DNA from: JAXLWB01 sp046328715
GTDB taxonomy: Bacteria > Chloroflexota > Anaerolineae > Caldilineales > Caldilineaceae
Length of the DNA: 64,000 bases
Reading direction: 5' to 3'
Assembly: GCA_046328715.1 (NCBI GenBank)
Contig: JAXLWB010000018.1
Span: forward strand, 106,517 to 170,516
The notes under the pieces are model-generated. The model was not told where the DNA came from. It searched no databases and saw only the letters and a list, made by a program, of their open reading frames with translations. The number at the start of each line of letters is the position of its first letter. Within the stretch, counting starts at the first letter, position 1. A program made the translations under genes and the position numbers. Positions 16,767 through 25,672 of this stretch are shown here, one piece after another.

Positions 16767-17675
16767 ATGAATAAGAATAAATACAGTGTGATTATTCCAT
16801 TCCTTGCACCCGCAGTCATCCTTTATCTGGTCTTTGTGATATACCCTTACGGGCGCTCAATGTATAACTCACTCACCAGTTGGAAGGGTGTCAGTGCCAA
16901 TCAGCCCTTTGTTGGCATGCAGAACTACGTGCGCATGATCAACGATGAACTTTTCTGGAATGCACTACTGCACAACTTGCAATATCTGCTCTTCTTGCCA
17001 CTCATGATTATTTTTTTGAGCCTCTTTCTGGCGTTTATGATCAGTCAGGGGATTCGGGGTGGATCTTTCTTCCGCGTTACCTTTTTCTTCCCTCAAGTGA
17101 TTTCAATCATCTCGATTGGCGTGTTGTGGAGTTATATTTATCACCCAACGATTGGCGTACTCACCTCACTATTGCAGGGATTACACCTGGAATGGTTTTT
17201 CCAACTCTTTGGCTTTGAAGGCATTCCGGTTTGGATTGGCGATCCGCGTACGGTACGGCCTTCGATTGCCGCAGTGGTCGTTTGGCAAGCGGCTGGATTT
17301 TATATGGTGTTATTTTTAGCAGCGATGGAGGCCATTCCGCAAACTTTCTACGAAGCTGCGACCATTGATGGCGCTACGCGCTGGCATCAATTTTGGAATA
17401 TCACCCTGCCCTTGTTGTGGGACACCATGCAAACAGCTATGATCTTTGCTGGCTTAGGTGCCTTTGACATGTTTGCCATTACTCGTGTCATGGTCGTCAG
17501 CGGCTCCTCCACGGGCCGTCCAGCCGATGTGTTAGCAACCTATCTGTATGAGCAGGCTTTTGATGCCAGCCGCTTTGGATATGCTACGGCGATTGCAGTC
17601 GCACTATTTTTATTGGTGCTCACGCTGTCTTTGTTGACCATGCGCGTCACACGGCGCGAATCAGTAGAGTTTTAA
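16767..17675 (+). CDS. ngcF: Sugar ABC transporter permease (MalF/NgcF-type)
   Basis: A 302-aa inner-membrane permease with six hydrophobic helices. It starts KYSVIIPFLAPAVILYLVFVIYP, typical of MalF/UgpA-class subunits. The EAA loop that contacts the ATPase is EAATIDGATRWHQFWNITLPLL (about residues 200-220; E-A-A and G-x9-LP pattern). ATG 16767 is chosen because AAGGAG precedes it and upstream codons lie in the palindrome. It pairs with the permease at 17857. No ATPase is encoded nearby, so a shared MsmK-type ATPase elsewhere is expected. Confidence 0.88.
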   Translation: MNKNKYSVIIPFLAPAVILYLVFVIYPYGRSMYNSLTSWKGVSANQPFVGMQNYVRMINDELFWNALLHNLQYLLFLPLMIIFLSLFLAFMISQGIRGGSFFRVTFFFPQVISIISIGVLWSYIYHPTIGVLTSLLQGLHLEWFFQLFGFEGIPVWIGDPRTVRPSIAAVVVWQAAGFYMVLFLAAMEAIPQTFYEAATIDGATRWHQFWNITLPLLWDTMQTAMIFAGLGAFDMFAITRVMVVSGSSTGRPADVLATYLYEQAFDASRFGYATAIAVALFLLVLTLSLLTMRVTRRESVEF

Positions 17676-17690
17676 ATTGATTCCATGTCG

Positions 17691-17817
17691 CCCCACCCTA
17701 ACCTTCCCTTTTGGGGAGGGAACCGTGACGGGAAGAATAGGGTTTGTTCTTTTGTTTACCAAATTAAATCCGTCTCGTGACAGTCCCCTCCCTGTTTTGG
17801 GGAGGGTTAGGGTGGGG
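17691..17817. repeat. Long inverted repeat with CCCTAACC / GGTTAGGG words inside the ABC operon
   Basis: Arm 17691-17708 (CCCCACCCTAACCTTCCC) pairs with 17800-17817 with one mismatch over 18 bp, starting 16 bp after the permease stop. Further partly pairing G/C-rich words lie in the 91-bp interior. Confidence 0.8.
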
Positions 17818-17856
17818 TTCGTAGTTACGAAAATCGAATCACAACCGAGGTAGGTT

Positions 17857-18711
17857 ATGAACCAGGCATTGACTAGCAAATTTTCTGATAAAGTGACCAA
17901 CTTTTTTATCTATTTGTTTCTCACTTTTTGGTCATTGATGGTTGTTTTCCCAATGTTATGGGTGCTTGCCAGCTCTTTTAAAACAGACAAAGAGATTTTC
18001 ATGAGCCCCTGGCAGTTGCCTGCGCAATTGATGTTCGAGAACTTTGTTCGTGCCTGGAGCAAAGCGAACATTGGCCTATACTTTGCCAACAGCCTGATCG
18101 TCATCCTGCCATCGATCTTCTTTACCCTGCTTTTTTCGGCGATGGCGGGCTATGTGTTGGCGCGCTTTACCTTTCCTGGCAATCGTTTCATCTTCTATGC
18201 ATTTCTGGGAGGAATGCTCTTTCCAGTAATGTTGGCGCTCGTGCCTCTTTTCTTTCTACTGCAATCGTTTAGCATCATCGATACTCGCTTTGGCTTGATG
18301 CTCGTTTACATTGCCTACTCGTTGCCTTTCACCGTCTTTTTTATGACGGGCTTCTTTAAGACCTTGCCCACTGAGGTACTCGAAGCAGCGACGATGGACG
18401 GGGCAAATAACCTACAACTCTTCTTCCTGGTCGTGATTCCGCTAGCCCAGAACGGCCTTGTGAGTATGGGCATCTTCAACTTCCTCGGTATGTGGAACCA
18501 ATATATTCTGCCTTTGGTGTTGCTCACGTCCAGCGGGAAGTATATGCTCTCACAAGGTCTGGCCTTTCTCGCCCATCAACAACGCTATCAAAGCGACTGG
18601 AGCGGCCTCTTCGCCGCTATTGTGATTGTCATGTTGCCGACTTTGATCGTCTATGTCATCTTCCAGAATCAAATTCAGCGCGGTCTGACCGTGGGCGCGC
18701 TAAAGGGTTGA
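17857..18711 (+). CDS. ngcG: Sugar ABC transporter permease (MalG/NgcG-type)
   Basis: A 284-aa permease with six hydrophobic helices, the MalG-class partner of the preceding permease. The EAA loop EAATMDGANNLQLFFLVVIPLA (about residues 172-193) is intact. The ending FQNQIQRGLTVGALKG is the usual C terminus of this class. GAGGTAGG lies 5 nt from ATG 17857. A strong intrinsic terminator at 18773-18807 closes the operon, so the unit is ngcE-ngcF-ngcG without ATPase or hydrolase. Confidence 0.9.
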   Translation: MNQALTSKFSDKVTNFFIYLFLTFWSLMVVFPMLWVLASSFKTDKEIFMSPWQLPAQLMFENFVRAWSKANIGLYFANSLIVILPSIFFTLLFSAMAGYVLARFTFPGNRFIFYAFLGGMLFPVMLALVPLFFLLQSFSIIDTRFGLMLVYIAYSLPFTVFFMTGFFKTLPTEVLEAATMDGANNLQLFFLVVIPLAQNGLVSMGIFNFLGMWNQYILPLVLLTSSGKYMLSQGLAFLAHQQRYQSDWSGLFAAIVIVMLPTLIVYVIFQNQIQRGLTVGALKG

Positions 18712-18772
18712 GTTTTCCGCAATCATTTTCCCGCCTAACGGCACAACGGACTAACAGAATTTGCTCCAAAAA

Positions 18773-18807
18773 GGGAGGTACAGTTCGTAACTGTACCTCC
18801 CTTTTTT
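18773..18807 (+). terminator. Intrinsic terminator of the sugar ABC operon
   Basis: A perfect 13-bp stem (GGGAGGTACAGTT / AACTGTACCTCCC) with a 3-nt loop followed by six T. It lies 62 bp after the last permease. Confidence 0.95.
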
Positions 18808-18913
18808 CTCCTGGATCCGACTCATCCCCAAACAAGTGCGGTGCAGTACAAGAGAAGACTTCCTCCGCAAATGTGCAACTTTCAAAGCATTTTCTATTTG
18901 AGATAGATTCAAC

Positions 18914-18919
18914 TATAAT
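18914..18919 (+). promoter_or_regulatory. Candidate -10 box for the Kef-type antiporter gene
   Basis: A perfect TATAAT; the -35 region at 17 bp (TTTCTA) is weak. It implies a leader of about 110 nt with a small hairpin (CTTTCC...GGAAAG). Apart from this and the terminator, the 325-bp gap shows nothing further. Confidence 0.4.
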
Positions 18920-19036
18920 CGCTCTCAAATTGCTTTCCGTTCTGGAAAGGCAAGTGGTAAGACTCTTGGGGCATCGCTGATATTGACAATCGTGAGTTCT
19001 GAACCAGGCTTCAGTAAAGAGCCTCAAGGATGAAAC

Positions 19037-20737
19037 ATGGGAATTGCAACTGATATTGCGATCATCGTCGTTGCTGCACTGGTTGGTGGGGTGCTAGCGC
19101 AGTGGGCGAAGCAGCCGCTCTTGATTGGCTACATTTTGGCTGGATTGGTAGTGGGACCTTACACGGGTGGCGTGACAGTTTCGGATATTCACAACATAGA
19201 GTTGTTGGCTGAAATTGGCGTTGCTTTCTTGCTCTTTGCCTTGGGCCTCGAAGTGTCGTTCAAGGAGTTGTCTGCTGTACGCAATATTGCACTGGTCGGA
19301 ACTCCCATCCAAATCGTAGTTACATTGCTCTGCGGCTATTGGATTGGACAACTATTAGGCTGGGAATGGATTCCTTCCATCTGGTTCGGTGCTGCCATTG
19401 CGCTTTCCAGCACAATGGTAATCCTGAAAACGTTGTTGAATCAAGGGCTGCTTGGCACACTTTCCAGTCAGATCATGATCGGGATGCTGATTGTACAGGA
19501 TCTGGCGGTTGTGCCTTTAATGATCATCCTGCCTGCACTGGAAAAACCCGAAGAAGGGCTATCGGTACTGACAATCGCTGCCATGAAAGCAGTGATTTTT
19601 TTCCTGCTGATGTTTGTCGTTGGCGCACGGCTGCTACCACGATTGATTGGGGTTGTGGCCCGCTGGAATTCACGCGAGATGTTTCTGGTAACAATTACCG
19701 CATTAGGGTTGGGGGTTGCCTATCTCACCTATCTCTTTGGTCTCTCGTTTGCATTAGGCGCCTTTGTGGCCGGCATGGTGTTGAGCGAATCGGAATATAG
19801 TTATCAGGCACTCAGTGATATTATTCCATTGCGAGATATCTTTGGTTTGCTCTTTTTTGTCTCGGTCGGAATGTTACTGGATCCCCAGTTTTTATTGCAG
19901 AACTGGCACACGATCCTCTGGGTGGTCGGATTGGTCTTAGCCATGAAAGCCGTCATCTTTGGCGGGATGGGGCGGCTCTTTGGCTTTGGCAATGTTGTAC
20001 CACTGGCACTGGCACTCGGCTTGTTCCAGGTGGGCGAGTTTTCATTTGTCCTAGCACGCGTGGGGCTCAAGCTCGGTGCCATTAGCAACGAAATCTACGG
20101 CTTTATTTTAACCATTGCCATCATCACGATGGTTTTGACACCACCCGTGTCCAGCCTGACTGGATCGATCTATGCCTTTAGTAAACGATGGCGTACCACA
20201 AGCCCCATCCAAACACTAAACTTTTCAAAAAGTGAGATCTCCAACCATGTGATCATTGCAGGTGGTGGTCGAGTTGGACAGCACGTTGCACAACTGTTGC
20301 TTCAACTCAAGCGCGAGTTTGTAATTATCGAACTCGATCATCGCCGCGTGGAACAGGTAAAGCGGGCAGGGTTTCCGATTGTCTATGGCGACGCTAGCCA
20401 ACCTGTTGTATTGGACGCAGCTGATGTTGAAGAAGCTTGCCTGTTGATGATTACGACACCAGTCATCAATACGACACAGCGCATTGTCCAACAGGTTCGC
20501 CAGATCAACCCTACCCTACACATTGTGGCACGAGCTGAAGGGATTGAACAACTGAAACAATTGCACGAGCAAGGCGTTTACGAAGTTGTGCAGCCAGAGT
20601 TTGAAGCAGGTCTGGAGATGGCTCGACAGGCGCTGCTCCATCTGCAAATTCCGACAGCGGAGATTCAACAGTTCACCGATAAAGTGCGGAATGAACTTTA
20701 CCAGCCACTCTATACCACACACAAACCCAATTTATGA
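19037..20737 (+). CDS. CPA2-type cation:proton antiporter with TrkA-N regulatory domain (Kef-like)
   Basis: A 566-aa protein. Residues about 1-380 form 11-12 membrane helices of the CPA2 fold (QPLLIGYILAGLVVGPYTGG near the N terminus, then LFALGLEVSF). Residues about 395-515 are a TrkA-N/RCK domain with a Rossmann glycine motif (HVIIAGGGRVGQHVAQLLL) and an acidic IELD strand end, so NAD(H) or a related nucleotide probably gates transport. No TrkA-C domain follows. The family exports K+ or Na+ in exchange for protons. AAGGAT precedes the ATG. It is convergent with the Lon-like gene, 25 bp apart. The ion is not certain. Confidence 0.9.
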   Translation: MGIATDIAIIVVAALVGGVLAQWAKQPLLIGYILAGLVVGPYTGGVTVSDIHNIELLAEIGVAFLLFALGLEVSFKELSAVRNIALVGTPIQIVVTLLCGYWIGQLLGWEWIPSIWFGAAIALSSTMVILKTLLNQGLLGTLSSQIMIGMLIVQDLAVVPLMIILPALEKPEEGLSVLTIAAMKAVIFFLLMFVVGARLLPRLIGVVARWNSREMFLVTITALGLGVAYLTYLFGLSFALGAFVAGMVLSESEYSYQALSDIIPLRDIFGLLFFVSVGMLLDPQFLLQNWHTILWVVGLVLAMKAVIFGGMGRLFGFGNVVPLALALGLFQVGEFSFVLARVGLKLGAISNEIYGFILTIAIITMVLTPPVSSLTGSIYAFSKRWRTTSPIQTLNFSKSEISNHVIIAGGGRVGQHVAQLLLQLKREFVIIELDHRRVEQVKRAGFPIVYGDASQPVVLDAADVEEACLLMITTPVINTTQRIVQQVRQINPTLHIVARAEGIEQLKQLHEQGVYEVVQPEFEAGLEMARQALLHLQIPTAEIQQFTDKVRNELYQPLYTTHKPNL

Positions 20738-20762
20738 TTCGGATCTTGCGTTGCCGTTCGTT

Positions 20763-23222
20763 TTACCTTGTCACCCGTTCACTATGCCCATTGGCTGGCG
20801 GTGTAGTTGCTGGCACCAACTGCGCAACGCCATTCGTCTCAGGTCGTCCATCTTTGCCAGCGAATTGTTTCAATCGTGTTTCAAACTCATCCAGGCGTGC
20901 AGTCACGCGCTGGTGAATGGTTGTGGCGGGCTCATCACTGAGCAACTCAAGTCCTTCATCGATGGTCGTCACCGACCAAATATGAAACTTGCCTGCCTTT
21001 ACCGCAGCCTCAACCTCTTCGCGCAGCATGAGGTTATCCACATTGCCGGCTGGGATCATGACACCTTGGTTACCAGTTAGACCCCGCAGTGCGCAGAGAT
21101 CGAAGAAGCCTTCAATCTTCTCGTTGACACCGCCGATAACCTGCACCTCGCCGCTTTGATTGACTGAGCCTGTAACCGCGACATCCTGGCGGATCGGTGT
21201 GCGGGCAAGGGCGGAAAGCAGGGCGTAGAGTTCAGTCGAGGAAGCGCTATCACCTTCGACCCCGTCATAGTTCTGTTCAAAAACCAGGCGGGCGGAGAGT
21301 GTCAGCGGACGGTCACCGCCATACTTTTGCGAGAGGTAGCCGCCCAGGATCAAGACCCCTTTGCTGTGAATTGGGCCACTCATTTCGACCTCGCGTTCGA
21401 TATTGAGCACGCCCTTGCTGCCCGGTTCCACGCTGGCAGAAATACGGCTAGGCTGGCCAAATTGGTAGTCACCCAGGTTGAGCACAGAGAGGCCGTTGAT
21501 CCTGCCGACTGCGCTGCCTGTGGTATCAATCAGCAGCATGTTACGCGTTACCATCTCTTGCAGCCGCTCCTGCACCATGCTTGAACGGAAGATGCGTTGG
21601 TCGAGCGCTTTGCGCACATGCGCTAGTTTGATCACATCGCTCTGCTCCTGCACGGCCCAGTAGTTGGCTTCGCGTACGATGTCGGCCAGACGCCCAAGGT
21701 GAGTGGAAAGCTTAGTCTGATCGTCAGCCATGCGCATGGCATGTTCGAGCAGGCGGGCTACGGCTGTCGCATCCAAAGGTTGATAGCCTTCTCGTTTGCA
21801 AAGCATACTGAAGTAGGCAATGACATCACGGGTGTTCTCCTTGGTGAAGGGCATCCGTGTGTCAAAATCTACACGCACCTTGAAGAGTTCGGGGAACTCG
21901 TTGTCGTAGGCGTAGAGCAATTGGTAGAAAACCGGTGGCCCAACCAAAAGCACCTTGACATTGAGGGTGTGTGGCTGTGGACGCAGGGTTTTGGTCGTCA
22001 AGAAGCCCAGGCGATCTCCCAACTCTTCGATCAGTGCCTGTTTGCTGCGCAACGAGCGTTTGAGCGTGTCCCAACTGTAAACCTCACGCAACAAATCCTC
22101 GATCTGCAAAACCAAATAGCCACCATTGGCCCGATGCAGTGCCCCTGGCTTGATCATGGTAAAGTCGGTGTAGAGGGCACCAAATTGGCTTTCCTTTTCG
22201 ATGCGCCCAACCAGATTCGTGTGGGTCGGGTTGAGCTCGACGACAACAGGTGCGCCCTGTTGTCCATTGTTGTCGACCAGCACGTTGACCTCATATTTGC
22301 GGTAGGGCAATTCACGCAGCCAGGGTGCAGCCAGGGCAAGTTCTGCATTGGCGGGTTGGCCTTGCGCAGCATCGCCGGCACCGGGGCGAAAGAGTGCAAT
22401 ATTTTCGAGAATATCGGCTTGCACTGCCTTCAAGTAATCGGTAACAGGAGTCAACTCATATTTATCGCACAGGTCCTCGATATAACCGCTGACCGCGTAG
22501 AGTGCCACCTGGCGGTCAAGTTTTTGTAACTGCTCTTGTGCATTCCGCTCTAGATCGCGCACACTCTTCATGGCTTGGCGGATCTGTGGTTGAAACGCTT
22601 CATGGCGCGCCTGCCATTCTTCGCGCTCGGCGCGAGGCAATGCTTCAAATTTCTCTTCGTTGATGGGTTGCCCATTGTCTAGCGGCACGGTCATCACCCC
22701 ATAGGAGGTGACTTGCAGCCCAAAACCAACCTTGGCGGCATTGTCGTTGAGGCCGTTTAAAACCTCGCTACGCTGAAAATTGAGGCGGCTGACCAGTTCA
22801 TCCCGTTTGGCAATATATTCTTCTGATTCAAAGGCGGAAGGCAGATCGCGGCGCACAAAGGCGATCAGATTTTTCATGTCGGCCTGTAAGGCGCGCCCTC
22901 GTCCGCTTGGCAAGGTCAATGCTAAGGGTTGATAGGGATCGGCGAAATTGTTGACATAACACAAGTCAACCGGCACTGCCTTTTGCTTTGCCTTCTCCTC
23001 CAGAAAGGATTTGATCGCTGACATCTTGCCAATGCCTGGTGGGCCGGCCACAAAGAGATTGAAGCCCGAATTATGAATGCCCAGCCCAAAGTCGAGTGCC
23101 GTAACGGCCCGTTTTTGGCCAATCACGCCTTCGAGAGGCGTAACCTCCGCCGTTGTCGTGATGCCCAGCATTTTGGGATTGATTTTGTGCCGCAATTGAG
23201 CAACAGTGAGTTCCCGAATCAT
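20763..23222 (-). CDS. Lon-like ATP-dependent protease (AAA_32 / LonB-type)
   Basis: A 819-aa protein. An N-terminal region with GVIGQKRAVTALDFGLGI and P-loop FVAGPPGIGKMSAI (about residues 50-64) starts the ATPase, which is interrupted by a long helical insertion as in the AAA_32 group. The C-terminal Lon protease domain has the Ser-Lys dyad: Ser in GDSASST (about residue 650) and Lys in GGVNEKIEGF (about 695). The ATG at 23222 with AAAGG upstream is preferred over 23255. There is no LonA N-domain; a separate LON N-domain protein is encoded at 44978. A SARP regulator ends 54 bp upstream on the same strand. Confidence 0.9.
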   Translation of the reverse strand: MIRELTVAQLRHKINPKMLGITTTAEVTPLEGVIGQKRAVTALDFGLGIHNSGFNLFVAGPPGIGKMSAIKSFLEEKAKQKAVPVDLCYVNNFADPYQPLALTLPSGRGRALQADMKNLIAFVRRDLPSAFESEEYIAKRDELVSRLNFQRSEVLNGLNDNAAKVGFGLQVTSYGVMTVPLDNGQPINEEKFEALPRAEREEWQARHEAFQPQIRQAMKSVRDLERNAQEQLQKLDRQVALYAVSGYIEDLCDKYELTPVTDYLKAVQADILENIALFRPGAGDAAQGQPANAELALAAPWLRELPYRKYEVNVLVDNNGQQGAPVVVELNPTHTNLVGRIEKESQFGALYTDFTMIKPGALHRANGGYLVLQIEDLLREVYSWDTLKRSLRSKQALIEELGDRLGFLTTKTLRPQPHTLNVKVLLVGPPVFYQLLYAYDNEFPELFKVRVDFDTRMPFTKENTRDVIAYFSMLCKREGYQPLDATAVARLLEHAMRMADDQTKLSTHLGRLADIVREANYWAVQEQSDVIKLAHVRKALDQRIFRSSMVQERLQEMVTRNMLLIDTTGSAVGRINGLSVLNLGDYQFGQPSRISASVEPGSKGVLNIEREVEMSGPIHSKGVLILGGYLSQKYGGDRPLTLSARLVFEQNYDGVEGDSASSTELYALLSALARTPIRQDVAVTGSVNQSGEVQVIGGVNEKIEGFFDLCALRGLTGNQGVMIPAGNVDNLMLREEVEAAVKAGKFHIWSVTTIDEGLELLSDEPATTIHQRVTARLDEFETRLKQFAGKDGRPETNGVAQLVPATTPPANGHSERVTR

Positions 23223-23250
23223 ACGTACCTTACCTTTCTGGGTAAAAAGT

Positions 23251-23340
23251 GGCAAGTGGCAAATAGCAGGTTCGGATTATGCAGTCTGCCATGCTGGATC
23301 TTGTTTCTTGCCTCCTGCATCTTGCAACTTGCTCCCTGCC
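23251..23340. repeat. Word palindrome (GCAAGTTGCAGG words) overlapping the SARP gene end
   Basis: GGCAAGTGGCAAATAGCAGG (23251-23270) faces a right arm of CCTGC/TTGCAACTTGC words (23314-23340). Because the upstream SARP frame ends at 23277, about the last 20 codons of that gene are repeat sequence. Confidence 0.65.
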
Positions 23341-24083
23341 TCCTCCATCCGATACCCGTTACAAAGCTGGCGTATCAGTGCTTGGGTTTCGGGCAGTGGC
23401 TCCATCGCCATTTCGCGACGTAATGTATCAGAATAATCATCAAATTCGCGCAGCGCAGCGACTCGATTTCCAGCCGCTGCATAAATTTCCATCAGTTCTC
23501 GATGGGTAGATTCATCAAGGGGATCGACGGCGAGCGACCGCTGTAAATAAGAAATAGCGACCGGGTAGTGGCGCTTCTCTTTTTCTTTTTCTGCCAGGAG
23601 CGAGAGAGCGGTCAGGTAATGCCGTTCGAGAAGCGAGCGTTGCATCACAATCCAATTTTCGTATTCACTGCTGCTATCCAGCACAAAGGAGTCGAGAAAT
23701 GGGCCATGGTAAAGTGAGATGGCCTCTTCTGCTTCGGAAGTGGTAATGACGTTCTGGCGCCTGCTCATCAAACCGAGGAAAGCCGCACTGTCACTCCAGG
23801 TGTATTGAGGCACAAGCGAGATCGCATCATCATTACAGGCCAGCACTAGGTCGAGTGGTAAAAAATGACGTAGATGGGTTAGAAGATGGCTAAGGTTGCG
23901 ATGTGCCTCACATTGGGTTGCGTCGGGCCAGAAGAGCCAACAAAGGTGCTCACGCGAAATCGGCTCCATCTCTGCCGCCAGACGGTAGAGTAACGCCCGT
24001 ACCTGGCGACGCGGAATCGAAATCAGCGACCGATCCCAACAGAGCCTGGGTGCTCCGAGCAAGTAGATTTCTAACATAACCAT
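23277..24083 (-). CDS. Short SARP/BTAD transcriptional activator
   Basis: A 268-aa regulator with only two domains: an N-terminal winged helix (LEIYLLGAPRLCWD ... RRQVRALLYRLA ... FWPDATQCEAHRNLSHLLTHLR, residues about 3-95) and a BTAD helical domain (residues about 100-245, with YHGPFLDSF and DPLDESTHRELMEIYAAAGNRVAALREFDDY). It has no ATPase or TPR extension, unlike the gene at 4117. GAGGAGG lies 7 nt from ATG 24083. The last 20 residues (EEAGSKLQDAGGKKQDPAW) are encoded by the word palindrome and look like an acquired tail. It probably regulates itself and the Lon-like gene downstream. Confidence 0.87.
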   Translation of the reverse strand: MVMLEIYLLGAPRLCWDRSLISIPRRQVRALLYRLAAEMEPISREHLCWLFWPDATQCEAHRNLSHLLTHLRHFLPLDLVLACNDDAISLVPQYTWSDSAAFLGLMSRRQNVITTSEAEEAISLYHGPFLDSFVLDSSSEYENWIVMQRSLLERHYLTALSLLAEKEKEKRHYPVAISYLQRSLAVDPLDESTHRELMEIYAAAGNRVAALREFDDYSDTLRREMAMEPLPETQALIRQLCNGYRMEEAGSKLQDAGGKKQDPAWQTA

Positions 24084-24107
24084 GAGAACCTCCTCATTGG
24101 GAATGCA

Positions 24108-24160
24108 GATTGTGGACTGCGGACTGCACATTATCGTATTCAATCCGCAGTCCGCAATTT
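24108..24160. repeat. Word palindrome (GGACTGC / GCAGTCC words) upstream of the SARP gene
   Basis: The arms 24108-24126 and 24142-24160 pair over 19 positions with few mismatches around a 15-bp loop. It lies within 30 bp upstream of the SARP start, so here the element is 5' of a gene. Confidence 0.75.
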
Positions 24161-24238
24161 TCTTGTCTACTCACACTACCATTATTACTTGTGCAAAGCG
24201 CTAGCCGCTACGACAGGAGGAACACTAGCCGAAGGAAC

Positions 24239-24276
24239 GGGAAAAAGAAGACCCACCAGCATGAGTCTGATGGGTC
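24239..24276 (-). terminator. Intrinsic terminator for the secreted two-repeat protein gene
   Basis: On the minus strand GACCCATCAG (24276-24267) pairs with CTGGTGGGTC (24259-24250) with a 7-nt loop, followed by TTCTTTTTCCC. It lies 112 bp beyond the stop of the gene at 24389. The rest of the 305-bp gap shows no gene. Confidence 0.85.
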
Positions 24277-24388
24277 TCCTCCGACATTGGATCGAGCGGG
24301 GTGATTTGGTTCAGCCCTTCCTCGGTTGTGGGTCAATCACTGTAGAGGAACGATCGAGTTGAACCGAAGGATAAATTCAGGTCTATGA

Positions 24389-25276
24389 CTAGAAGGTAAC
24401 ACCTTCACCAGTTACTGTAATCTTGGCCCAAGCTGAGACTTGTCCAGTCTTCTGATGATCTACCACGATATAGTAGGTACCAGAGGTGGTGAAGGAGCCC
24501 TTCCAAGAGAGATCAGAAGTATCGGATTTGTTGTGTGAACCGCAACCTACACATTTAATCTCACCCGTTGTACGCCACAGTTCAACCCCATCTGGAGTCA
24601 GGATACGGAAACTTACCCCTTCCATATGCTTTGAATAGAGCTTGACTTCAATGGTTGGGTTAATGGCGTGTTTGTCATACTCGAAGGCAAACCAAGTGCG
24701 TTGACCGTCACCGACTTCTTGCCACATCCCTGGCTTAAAAGCCAACTCAGGACCACTACCCATTACTGGGGTAGTGTTGGCTGGAGCGGATGGGACTGTA
24801 GCTGGCTCACTGCCTGGGAAGGTCACGCCCTTGCCGCTGATCTTGAGCATACACCAGGTTGCACCTGGAGTCTGTTTGCTGTGTTCAACCAGCACATAAT
24901 ATTTGCCCGACAGGTTGAACTTGCCTGTCCAGAAGAGATCACTCTTCTCATTATTATTCTTGGCACCTGCGCCAACCCATTCAATTTTACCTGTCTCGCG
25001 CCAATGCTGCGCTTCAGCTTCGGTTAAGACCTTAAATTGGATACCATTGCTGGGTTTGGCGAACATCTCAATTCGGATGGGGTTCTGGTCACCATCATAT
25101 TGGAAGACAAACCAGTGCTGTTCACCGACGGTGACTGGTGCCCAATCACCCGGCGTCATCGCATCATCCGGCCCCATGCCACCTGGCGTAACTGCTGCTG
25201 CCATGCCTGCGGTCATAGATACAAACAGTGCGGTTACGACAAGTACTGTTGACCATCGCATGATTTTGCTTAACAT
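24389..25276 (-). CDS. Secreted protein with two tandem PPC-like beta domains (295 aa)
   Basis: An N-terminal signal peptide (hydrophobic residues about 8-28, cleavage near AAAVTPG) is followed by two homologous units of about 110 residues (about 40-155 and 180-295), joined by a Pro/Ala/Thr linker. Each unit has a W-x-PV or MWQEV start, a WF-F-YD strand, a Lys/Glu-rich middle, an SDL-W-G-F turn, a YY-VV-H strand and ends in GxGVTF. The layout resembles bacterial pre-peptidase C-terminal domains, which are secreted adhesion or binding modules. Paired Cys occur in unit 2 (CVGC). No catalytic domain is attached. I do not recognise a closer family. Confidence 0.75.
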   Translation of the reverse strand: MLSKIMRWSTVLVVTALFVSMTAGMAAAVTPGGMGPDDAMTPGDWAPVTVGEQHWFVFQYDGDQNPIRIEMFAKPSNGIQFKVLTEAEAQHWRETGKIEWVGAGAKNNNEKSDLFWTGKFNLSGKYYVLVEHSKQTPGATWCMLKISGKGVTFPGSEPATVPSAPANTTPVMGSGPELAFKPGMWQEVGDGQRTWFAFEYDKHAINPTIEVKLYSKHMEGVSFRILTPDGVELWRTTGEIKCVGCGSHNKSDTSDLSWKGSFTTSGTYYIVVDHQKTGQVSAWAKITVTGEGVTF

Positions 25277-25672
25277 AGGCTATCCTTTCTAGAATTCCAC
25301 AAGAGGAAATACTGGATTGACGAACTCCCATTTGCCGCTGTGAAATTCGTGTTTTATCTTGAGCGTAAAGGAGATCAGATCCTTCCGCTTGAGTTAGATT
25401 ATCTATAGAATAGCAGTGAGCTAGGCACACGGTTGCTACAAAGTGGCGACAAATCTGCAATTTTATTGGCAGTTTTCAGACCATTTGCAATTTCTATCAA
25501 TATCCTACGTCACGCAGGAGTACAATGATCGGCACACGGATAGCGCTGATTTTAAGGGTCAAGGCGAATAAAGACCTACAAAAATTCGTTTTGGTCCGCA
25601 TCATTTGTGTCATCCACATACCGATCCAATGTTGCTTCAGATTAGGTTCTCTGGATCACGAAAAGGGGCAGT
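25277..25672. other. 396-bp intergenic region with a decayed palindrome, no gene
   Basis: The left part should hold the promoter of the secreted-protein gene (AT-rich TATCTATAG near 25400) and a short palindrome AAGGA...TCCTT near 25368. Between 25528 and 25640 the two halves (GATCGG...GGAT...GGTC...GAATAAAGACC and its partner) pair imperfectly; this looks like an old word palindrome with GCGGAT-type words. A 72-codon reading frame through it is judged spurious. Confidence 0.55.

Noticed and set aside
18920..19036. c-di-AMP or K+-related riboswitch before the Kef-type gene
   Set aside because: The leader is only about 110 nt and shows one small hairpin; no known riboswitch core was recognised.
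21699..22529. 276-codon plus-strand frame
   Set aside because: It lies fully inside the Lon-like protease gene on the other strand and shows no protein family signal.
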